In this document: piece by piece, positions 58,578 through 64,000 of the stretch
How positions within the stretch are numbered: position 1 is the stretch's first letter
Layout of the letters: each line of letters begins with the position of its first letter
Assembly (NCBI RefSeq): GCF_009930815.1
Contig: NZ_CP022222.1
Span: forward strand, 7,234,501-7,298,500
DNA length: 64,000 nt
DNA from: Bradyrhizobium sp. CCBAU 051011
GTDB lineage: Bacteria; Pseudomonadota; Alphaproteobacteria; Rhizobiales; Xanthobacteraceae
Direction of reading: 5' to 3'
Translations under genes and position numbers: made by a program
The notes under the pieces: model-generated
Database searches by the model: none
Seen by the model: the letters and a program-made list of their open reading frames with translations, nothing else
What the model was told of the DNA's origin: nothing

Positions 58578-58933
58578 TCGAGCGCGCCTTTCTTCCACTC
58601 ATAAGCAAAGCCGACCGTGAGGACGGCGAGGAACACCATCATCGACCAGAAGCCGGTAGCCCCTAACTTGCCGAACGCAACCGCCCACGGGAACAGAAAC
58701 GCCACTTCGAGGTCGAAGATGATGAAGAGGATGGCGACCAGGTAGAAGCGCACATCGAACTTCATGCGGGCGTCATCGAATGCGTTGAATCCGCATTCAT
58801 AGGCGGAGAGCTTTTCGGGGTCCGGCTGCTGGAACGCGACCAGGAACGGGGCGATCAGAAGCGCCAGTCCGATCAGGCTCGCCACTCCGATAAACACGAC
58901 AAGTGGCAGGTAATTTTGCAGGATGCCGGTCAT
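58568..58933 (-). CDS. nuoA: NADH-quinone oxidoreductase subunit A
   Basis: 121 residues, three membrane spans. [21 protein letters not shown] is the conserved cytoplasmic loop with the redox-sensitive Cys. First gene of the 20-kb nuo transcript. The 200 bp upstream holds its promoter, with an ATAATT-like -10 near 58983 but no convincing -35. Confidence 0.96.
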   Translation of the reverse strand: MTGILQNYLPLVVFIGVASLIGLALLIAPFLVAFQQPDPEKLSAYECGFNAFDDARMKFDVRFYLVAILFIIFDLEVAFLFPWAVAFGKLGATGFWSMMVFLAVLTVGFAYEWKKGALEWD

Positions 58934-59136
58934 CGGCGGTGCCTTTTCCTGCGGTTTTGAGCGGCCGCAGATTCGTTGATTGGAATTATTCTTGCCTTAG
59001 CGCAGCGCAACAGGGGGCGCAAGACAAGCCGCCCTGACGCCCAAGCCCGCCCCCAATGCGTTGGCAGAACACCAAAAAGTGTTGCGTTCCTGCCTCTCCT
59101 GACCAACGCGAGGCGGGCGGCATGGTGCCCGACTAT

Positions 59137-59652
59137 TCAGTTCAAATCCTTCTCATCGGCGAGCATCTGGGCGGCCGTATCCGTGAGCCGGTCGATCTGG
59201 TCGAGCAGCACCGCCAACTCGTCCTTGCCGAGCTGTTCCAGGAGGCGCCGGTTGCGCTCCTGCGCCCCCGCCACAATCGCATCATGGGCGGCCAGCCCCG
59301 CCTTGGTCAGGCAAACCAGCGTCTCGCGGTTGTCCCGCGGATTGACCTCCTTGGCGACCAGTTTTCGCGACACCAGTTCCGCCAGCGCCCGGCTGATCTG
59401 TCCCTTATCCATGCCGACCGCTTCGGCGAGCCGGTTAACGCTCATTGGCGGCCGCCGCCCCAGCGAAGCCACGAGGCCGAACTCGACCGAGGACAGTCCC
59501 GCCAGCCGCTTGTAGCGCAGGATGGCGCTGCGCTTGAGCAGATTGGCGAGCACTATCAGCCGCGACGACATCATCGCGGTGATCGGCGCCATCTCTCCGT
59601 CCCGCGTGGCAGCGGCCGACGGCGCGGTCTGCTTTCCCGGCTTCTGGCTCAT
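59137..59652 (-). CDS. MarR-family transcriptional regulator
   Basis: 171 residues. Winged helix with SSVEFGLVASLGRRPPMSVN, the recognition region MDKGQISRALAELV and the wing RDNRETLVCLTKAG. MarR proteins are mostly repressors released by small aromatic ligands. The start is uncertain: ATG 59652 lies very close to GGAG, and a TTG at 59688 is in frame. It is divergent from the Rieske oxygenase gene, with a 21-bp imperfect palindrome between, so it probably controls that gene. Confidence 0.88.
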   Translation of the reverse strand: MSQKPGKQTAPSAAATRDGEMAPITAMMSSRLIVLANLLKRSAILRYKRLAGLSSVEFGLVASLGRRPPMSVNRLAEAVGMDKGQISRALAELVSRKLVAKEVNPRDNRETLVCLTKAGLAAHDAIVAGAQERNRRLLEQLGKDELAVLLDQIDRLTDTAAQMLADEKDLN

Positions 59653-59739
59653 CTCCAAAGCTCTGCCAATAAAGCGCGGCGATGCCAAGCTCGGCGACGA
59701 CGGCGATCGCGCAAGGCAATCGGGCGATACAAAAAGCCG

Positions 59740-59760
59740 ATCGTTGACATTGTCATCGAT
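59740..59760. promoter_or_regulatory. Imperfect palindrome, probable MarR operator
   Basis: TGACA-T-TGTCA (59745-59755) is flanked by ATCG and CGAT one base out, so 9 of 10 positions in each arm pair. It includes a TTGACA that could serve as a -35 toward the oxygenase gene. Position between divergent genes fits the usual MarR arrangement. Confidence 0.5.
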
Positions 59761-59820
59761 TTCTACTTCACTTCGATCTATACGATCGCTGCGTCAGAAG
59801 CCGCGGCGGGAGGAAACGGC

Positions 59821-61011
59821 ATGACAGTTACGCAGCGGGATCGCGATCTCGGGACCGGCTACGCCATGAAGCCGTCCACCACCCGGACCGAGCTGACCTC
59901 GGTCGGCCGCGGCACGCCGATGGGCGAACTGCTCCGGCGCTACTGGCATCCGGTCGGGCTTGTGTCCGACGCCACCGATATCCCCAGAAAAGTGCGCGTG
60001 CTCGGGGAAGATCTGGTGCTGTTTCGCGACAGGCACGGCCGCGCCGGCCTGCTGCACGCCCGCTGCTGCCATCGCGGCACCACGCTCTATTACGGCAAGG
60101 TCGAGGAAGATGGCATCCGCTGCTGCTATCACGGCTGGAAGTTCGACACCGAAGGCCATTGCATCGAACAGCCCTGCGAGCCCGAGGGCGGCCTGTTCAA
60201 GGATAAGGTGCGCCAGCCCTGGTATCCCCTGCAGGAGCGCTATGGCCTGATCTTCGCCTATCTCGGACCATCAGAGAAAAAGCCGGCGCTGCCGCGCTAC
60301 GAATGCCTGGAGAAGCTGGACGACGGCGAGTTCGTCGAGGCGGACGATTCCTCGATCGGCGGCGGTGGGCCCGCAATCATTCCCTGCAACTGGCTGCAGC
60401 ATTTCGAGAACGTGGTCGACCCGTACCACGTCCCGGTGCTGCATGGATCGTTCTCGGGGCCGCAATTCACCAACATGATGGCCTCGATGCCGGAGGTGAA
60501 GTTCGAGATGTCGCCGCGTGGCGTCACCGTGCGCTCGATCCGGCATCAGGATGACGGCAAGGTGTTTTACCGCGTGACGGAAGCCGTCCTGCCCACACTG
60601 CGCGTGGTACCCAATCCGCGCGTCGCGCAATTCGCCCGCGTCGAGTCGATCGGCTGGACGCTGCCGATCGACGATACGTCGTTCCGCATCTATGTCGCTG
60701 GCCGCGTAAATAATTCCGGCGACATCGGCAGGATGCGCTCCAAATTCAACGGAAAATTCTGGTGGGACATGACCGAACGGGAGCACCAGCAATTCCCCGG
60801 CGATTACGAGGCGCAGGTCGGCCAAGGCCCGGTGACGCTGCACTCGGAAGAACATTTCGGCCAGAGCGACCGCGGCATCCTGATGATCCGTCGGATGCTG
60901 AGCGATCAACGCGCGGCCGTAGCCGAAGACCGCGATCCGATCGGCGTCTCCTTTGATTCGAACGCGCCGCCGGTTGAATTCGACGCGGGGAATTTCATTC
61001 GCGACGCCTGA
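59821..61011 (+). CDS. Rieske non-heme iron oxygenase, alpha subunit
   Basis: 396 residues. Rieske [2Fe-2S] ligands are Cys82, His84, Cys101 and His104 (CCHRG and CCYHGW). The catalytic iron site uses His203 and His208 in ENVVDPYHVPVLHG, with the bridging Asp200. This is the pattern of aromatic ring-hydroxylating or O-demethylating oxygenases (phthalate/vanillate group). No ferredoxin or reductase gene is near, so it must borrow one. GGGAGGAAAC precedes the ATG. The frame is open far upstream but that part overlaps the MarR gene. Confidence 0.92.
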   Translation: MTVTQRDRDLGTGYAMKPSTTRTELTSVGRGTPMGELLRRYWHPVGLVSDATDIPRKVRVLGEDLVLFRDRHGRAGLLHARCCHRGTTLYYGKVEEDGIRCCYHGWKFDTEGHCIEQPCEPEGGLFKDKVRQPWYPLQERYGLIFAYLGPSEKKPALPRYECLEKLDDGEFVEADDSSIGGGGPAIIPCNWLQHFENVVDPYHVPVLHGSFSGPQFTNMMASMPEVKFEMSPRGVTVRSIRHQDDGKVFYRVTEAVLPTLRVVPNPRVAQFARVESIGWTLPIDDTSFRIYVAGRVNNSGDIGRMRSKFNGKFWWDMTEREHQQFPGDYEAQVGQGPVTLHSEEHFGQSDRGILMIRRMLSDQRAAVAEDRDPIGVSFDSNAPPVEFDAGNFIRDA

Positions 61012-61112
61012 GACAGCCGGCTCAGCAATGAGAAAACGCGACGCAAGCGGCCGCTCCGGTGGAAGCCGCCGCAAGGCCCCCGCTCCAGCGATAGGTGCCG
61101 GCGCCGCCCACG

Positions 61113-61300
61113 ATGTCTGTGCGCCGAACTTTCCTCGACCGCACCATCTTCAACGTCCTGATCGAGCCGACCAACAAGGAGTTTGCGCTCAGCGACACCA
61201 CGATGGGCCCGTTCGGCCACCCTCTTCCCTTTGTTTTCATTACTGTTTTCATTCCAGCCGGTCGCTGCCTGCGCGCATCGATGCCGGTGGCGCGCCCTGT
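61113..61300 (+). pseudogene. Remnant of an MFS transporter gene
   Basis: About 60 codons resemble the first and second spans of MFS permeases: LDRTIFNVLIEPTNKEFALS then DTTMG, as in the NxL-P-K-E-LSDTxMG pattern of that family. The match fades by 61300, and no later spans are found. It lies just after the oxygenase gene and may have been its transporter. Weak but specific similarity, judged by eye. Confidence 0.45.
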
Positions 61301-61301
61301 A

Positions 61302-61317
61302 TGTGATCTACGTCACG
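61302..61317. promoter_or_regulatory. CRP/FNR-type site
   Basis: TGTGATCTACGTCACG matches TGTGA-N6-TCACA in nine of ten positions. It lies 135 bases before the small membrane protein gene at 61452. Crp-like regulators exist in Bradyrhizobium, but the regulator here is unknown. Confidence 0.35.
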
Positions 61318-61451
61318 GATGATTTGGCAGAAAACCGGCCAAAAACCGGCTGAATGAAACCATTTTGCCGAAACCGCGAAACCATCCTGAAACAGACGGG
61401 GCGTACGTCTCTCGCCAACACAGGACGCCAAAGGCGTCCAGGAGGCATCAC

Positions 61452-61646
61452 ATGAACCACTCGATTCACTCGGCAGATCGCAGCACCCATTTGAAGATCG
61501 TGGTCGTCGCGCTGGTGGCTGGCATCGCGGTGGCGGCGTTCGGTATCTCCGCCCGCACCGGTGCGGATTACAGCCAGACAGCCCAGGTCGTGAAGGCCGG
61601 CAAGCCGGTGGTCATCACCAGCTCGGGCACCTCGACGGTCCGTTAA
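61452..61646 (+). CDS. Small single-span hypothetical protein
   Basis: 64 residues. AGGAGG lies 8 bases before the ATG. Residues 14-33 form one span (LKIVVVALVAGIAVAAFGIS), followed by a polar tail (ADYSQTAQVVKAGKPVVITS) outside the cytoplasm. A perfect terminator follows 29 bases after the stop. It is its own transcription unit, perhaps under the CRP-type site upstream. Function unknown. Confidence 0.8.
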   Translation: MNHSIHSADRSTHLKIVVVALVAGIAVAAFGISARTGADYSQTAQVVKAGKPVVITSSGTSTVR

Positions 61647-61669
61647 ACGATATCGACATCGTTGGAATA

Positions 61670-61698
61670 AAAACGGCCGCCTCAAGGGCGGCCTTTTT
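61670..61698. terminator. Bidirectional intrinsic terminator
   Basis: GGCCGCC (61675-61681) pairs with GGCGGCC (61687-61693), with TTTTT after it and AAAAA before it, so it can work in both directions. It ends the gene at 61452-61646. Confidence 0.88.
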
Positions 61699-62023
61699 GT
61701 TTGCGGCGGTGCTTAGGGAACGATTGGTATTTCACTGTTCCAGAGGGCCGCCAACTGAGCCAGCAGGTCCAAAGGACGGCCCCCGCGGCAACTCAGCCTA
61801 CTTCCATGTTCTGTTCAATACCGGACAGACATTGCCATTTTTTCCCGCTTCTATCGGTGTGCCAGATGGGTATCCACTACCCTATCTGGCTGTTTGAAAT
61901 GGAAATACTTTGGATGGCCTCGGTGCACGCTTCGCGCTGGGGCCATTTTTATTCTGAGCCGTTTCAGGGGGTGACAGCGTGGGTAAGGCGCGGCGCGTGT
62001 CGTCAAAAATTTTTTGCGGCTCC
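61699..62023. other. Gene-free stretch before the hsp20 promoter
   Basis: About 320 bases with no supported frame. The only symmetrical element I see is an imperfect hairpin CCAGATGGGTA...TACCCTATCTGG near 61860-61890. GC is lower than in genes. Confidence 0.5.
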
Positions 62024-62052
62024 CTTGAAACCAAAACCGATTTTCCTAATTT
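62024..62052 (+). promoter_or_regulatory. Heat-shock (RpoH) promoter of hsp20
   Basis: CTTGAAA (62024-62030) and CCTAATTT (62045-62052) with 14 bases between resemble the sigma-32 pattern CTTGAA...CCCCATTT. Transcription would start near 62060 and leave a leader of about 105 bases that contains the ROSE thermometer. Confidence 0.6.
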
Positions 62053-62064
62053 TTTCGTCGCCAT

Positions 62065-62165
62065 CATACGGTGGTGTCCGGGTGCCTGATGGGCCCGGGC
62101 TGGAGACGGGCACCGGTCGTGTCCGGTGCCGCTCGTAACCAACTTGCTCATTGGAGGATTTGGCT
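62065..62165 (+). ncRNA. ROSE-type RNA thermometer
   Basis: The leader of hsp20 has the hallmarks of ROSE elements known from Bradyrhizobium heat-shock genes. A perfect hairpin GGCACCGG...CCGGTGCC (62109-62130) precedes the final hairpin, in which TTGCT (62144-62148), the conserved U(U/C)GCU, can pair with the Shine-Dalgarno GGAGGA (62153-62158). The start codon is 7 bases further. At normal temperature the ribosome site would be closed, and it would open on heating. Confidence 0.88.
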
Positions 62166-62624
62166 ATGCGCAGTTACAACTTTGAACCTCTCTGGCGCTC
62201 GACCATCGGATTCGACCGCCTCTTCGATCTCGCGGAAGCGGCCGCCCAACACGTCGGCGAGGACCACTATCCACCCTACAACATCGAACGGCTTGGCGAA
62301 GATCACTATCAGATCTCGCTGGCTCTCGCCGGTTTTTCACCCGACGAGATCTCGGTGACCGCAGAGCAGAACGTGGTTACCGTTGAGGGCGACAAGGCCG
62401 AGAAGACTGATCGGGAATTCATGTATCAGGGCATCTCGACCCGGCGCTTCAAACGCCAGTTCAACCTTGCCGATTATGTGCAGGTGAAGAGCGCCGCCTT
62501 TGACAATGGCCTGCTTAAGATCGAACTGGTCCGGGAGATCCCCGAGGCCATGAAGCCTCGCCGCATCGCCGTCAACGGCGTAGCCGGCGGTAACGTCAAG
62601 CAGATCGATTCCAAGGCGGCCTAA
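62166..62624 (+). CDS. Small heat-shock protein (Hsp20/IbpA type)
   Basis: 152 residues. Chaperone that holds unfolding proteins. The alpha-crystallin domain spans about 35-130: PYNIERLGEDHYQISLALAG, then GFSPDEISVTAEQNVVTVEG and the terminal-strand motif FDNGLLKIELVREIPE. The C-terminal IxI-like anchor is RRIAVNG. The start MRSYNFEPLWRSTIGFDRLF at 62166 is the class A rhizobial Hsp N-terminus and fits the Shine-Dalgarno site of the thermometer. Confidence 0.95.
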   Translation: MRSYNFEPLWRSTIGFDRLFDLAEAAAQHVGEDHYPPYNIERLGEDHYQISLALAGFSPDEISVTAEQNVVTVEGDKAEKTDREFMYQGISTRRFKRQFNLADYVQVKSAAFDNGLLKIELVREIPEAMKPRRIAVNGVAGGNVKQIDSKAA

Positions 62625-62646
62625 TAACGTCGCTCCCTTGTTCTCA

Positions 62647-62671
62647 CCGCGCGCCGGCGACCGGCGCGCGG
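62647..62671. other. Perfect hairpin between hsp20 and the next gene
   Basis: CCGCGCGCCGG and CCGGCGCGCGG form an 11-bp stem around CGA, 22 bases after the hsp20 stop. No T-run follows, so it may protect the 3' end of hsp20 mRNA or mark a processing site while the downstream gene is read through. Confidence 0.6.
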
Positions 62672-62702
62672 CATCGCAACCTCGTCTGAATAGGAGGGTA
62701 TC

Positions 62703-63026
62703 ATGCGGCCGACGACCGCAATCGAAGATAATGTCTTCAACATCAACGCCCTGATACATCCCGGCACGGTGTTCAATCACCCCCGAGACGTCGTAAGCCA
62801 CCCCACGCTCACATTGGCCGAGAAGCGCGCCATTCTCGCCTCCTGGGCTTCAGATGCGTCTGCTATCGCTTCGTGCCCTGCCCTTCGAGCGCCCGATGGC
62901 CTGAAAGCGCCGGTGACTATTGACGAGATTCTCGACGCGCTCTGCGAACTCGACGGCAAGCCCTGGAACCCGCCGGGAGGCAAACCCTTCCGCTTGCGGT
63001 CCACCGAGCGTGCACTTGCGGCCTAG
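62703..63026 (+). CDS. Hypothetical protein downstream of hsp20
   Basis: 107 residues, soluble, no signal. HPGTVFNHPRDVVSHPTLTL and EKRAILASWASDA are distinctive: a helix-rich segment often found in small rhizobial proteins of unknown role. AGGAGGG precedes the ATG. Same strand as hsp20 with a 78-base gap, so it may be induced with it. Confidence 0.8.
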   Translation: MRPTTAIEDNVFNINALIHPGTVFNHPRDVVSHPTLTLAEKRAILASWASDASAIASCPALRAPDGLKAPVTIDEILDALCELDGKPWNPPGGKPFRLRSTERALAA

Positions 63027-63603
63027 AGGTCGGAGGCTGTGGGCCGGGTGGGTCAGCCACGCGTCGATATGGGAGACCGTGTCAGCCTGCCTTGCCTGCA
63101 GCTCAAATTGTTCGCGCTCTTTGCTGCCCGCGGGAAGCTCCGCTGAGCCTATGGAAATATCTGGCATTCGGTGTAGACCTGTTCACATCCCCCAATGCAG
63201 CCATCGCGAACAGACGAATTATTACCGGACATGGTTATGCAGTTGATCCTAACAGCCCGATGTTGGGGCGCATGCTGCTGTCGCGTAATTTACTGCGGTA
63301 GCTGACGAGAAAACCAATACGCTCATCACGAGTAGTGTTCGTGCTCGCGGCATGACGTTCACCCTCTCGCTGTGATCGGCACGGGCCCATCCCGCGCAGA
63401 AACTGCGCCTAGTCTGTGAAGAGGATTACGCCTGGGAGAAAATCGCGAAGCGGGGACACTGACCGCGGCAGCACGGAAGTGAACCGGGCATGGGTAGCGA
63501 GCGCTCTGCGCTGAATATCAGACGGACCCCGGCCAGCGACCTTGGAGGCATCAGCTGACCGGGGCCGCCTCCACACGCCGCCAGCCGGCGTGTTGGCTCG
63601 GAA
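63027..63603. other. Gene-poor region with decayed sequence
   Basis: About 580 bases without a supported gene. A frame from a TTG at 63092 to 63301 encodes 69 residues (SLWKYLAFGVDLFTSPNAAI in the middle) but lacks a ribosome site and any recognised relative. The part around 63440-63600 is a patchwork of short broken frames, as expected for old debris next to an accessory ligase gene. Confidence 0.5.
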
Positions 63604-64000
63604 CTAATCCGCAACGCGGCCGTATGCCGGGTGCTGCCGGTTCTTGACCTTGATCCAGTCGCAAGTCTTCGCGCGCCGCTGCCGATGTTTTGAGACGATC
63701 CCCTCCAGCCGCATCCGGCACGCCGCGGTGAACAGATCCGGTCCTATCTCGCCGCGCTCGAATGGCGCCACGAAGATCCCCTGTGCCCGGCCGCGCGGCA
63801 GCTTGTCGAGCTGGGCCTTGCGGTCGAGTAATGGCTGGTCCCGCAAGTCCTCGCGGCCGAAGGCAAATAGGTCGAAGGCGTAGAGCTGGGCCTCGTCGTT
63901 GTACTTGTTCGAGTGCAGGGCGTTGAAGTCCGAAATGCCCTGGACATCGAGCACGCAGATCTCGCCGTCGATGACGAACTGGCTGTGGCGGATCTTCAGC
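63604..64000 (-). CDS. ATP-dependent DNA ligase, LigD-type adenylation domain (partial, N-terminus beyond the right edge)
   Basis: The last 131 codons of a gene that continues past the window. SQFVIDGEICVLDVQGISDF, FNALHS, LYAFDLFAFGREDLR, EGIVSKHR and CDWIKVKN are motifs III, IIIa, IV and V of ATP-dependent ligases in the LigD group used in non-homologous end joining. The protein stops 10 residues after motif V, so the OB-fold domain with motif VI is missing. Short ligases of this kind occur in rhizobia; a truncated pseudogene is the alternative. Confidence 0.82.
   Translation of the reverse strand, partial: LKIRHSQFVIDGEICVLDVQGISDFNALHSNKYNDEAQLYAFDLFAFGREDLRDQPLLDRKAQLDKLPRGRAQGIFVAPFERGEIGPDLFTAACRMRLEGIVSKHRQRRAKTCDWIKVKNRQHPAYGRVAD

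Noticed and set aside
61718..61742. GGAAC...GTT resembling an EcfG (general stress) promoter
   Set aside because: The spacer is about two bases too short, and no gene follows at a suitable distance; it is more likely a chance inverted repeat GGAAC/GTTCC.
63092..63301. 69-residue protein between the hsp20 region and the ligase
   Set aside because: TTG start without ribosome site and no family resemblance; described as part of the gene-poor region instead.

Overview
The window reads as a chromosomal segment of a Bradyrhizobium-like alphaproteobacterium (Nitrobacteraceae). The support is high GC with strong third-position bias, an RpsB with the long rhizobial C-terminal tail, a 14-gene nuo operon carrying extra genes between nuoD and nuoG, DUF3551 proteins, a pcu-type copper operon, a ROSE thermometer in front of an hsp20 gene, GTTC-N7-GTTC LexA boxes and several Bradyrhizobium-type palindromic intergenic repeats. 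I recognise no rRNA, tRNA, CRISPR array, transposase or integrase.

Layout. 1-2141: tsf (cut by the left edge) and rpsB with its promoter. 2249-4696: a secreted caspase-fold protein that has lost both catalytic residues. 4957-8739: a YbaK-family deacylase, a CBS protein, an aldehyde dehydrogenase and its AcoR-like regulator. 9026-11903: a three-gene operon of lipoprotein, trypsin-like protease and FHA membrane protein. 11998-17056: a beta-carbonic anhydrase lying between dnaE and a decayed second copy of the dnaE 3' end, then a 32-residue membrane peptide under two LexA boxes. 17186-22447: a porin, two DUF3551 proteins, lolD-lolC/E and proS. 22698-30738: a copper-handling region in which the pcu operon has lost most of pcuB and lies downstream of a second DUF2946/TonB-receptor unit. 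31202-37557: a globin pseudogene broken by a palindromic element, a sugar-type ABC importer, a coiled-coil gene flanked by a second copy of the permease 3' end, and mtnK. 37596-39460: a methyltransferase, again next to a decayed copy of the neighbouring gene's 3' end, and a PilZ protein. 39483-58933: DUF1467, mce, rnj, birA and the complete nuoA-N operon. 59137-64000: a MarR regulator with a divergent Rieske oxygenase, an MFS remnant, a small membrane protein, ROSE-hsp20, a hypothetical gene and the end of a LigD-type ligase gene.

How the genes fit together. Most of the window is core machinery: translation, replication, lipoprotein export and complex I. Accessory genes sit between these blocks. 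Three unrelated single genes (carbonic anhydrase, coiled-coil protein, methyltransferase) lie between an intact gene and a 5'-truncated, diverged copy of that gene's 3' end. This repeated geometry suggests gene gain by recombination at gene ends without a visible integrase.

The strongest candidate for an undescribed system is at 16903-17066. A 32-residue hydrophobic peptide with a good Shine-Dalgarno sequence lies under two perfect, oppositely oriented LexA boxes that overlap its promoter. It resembles in design the SOS-induced membrane peptides of other bacteria, such as Caulobacter SidA.
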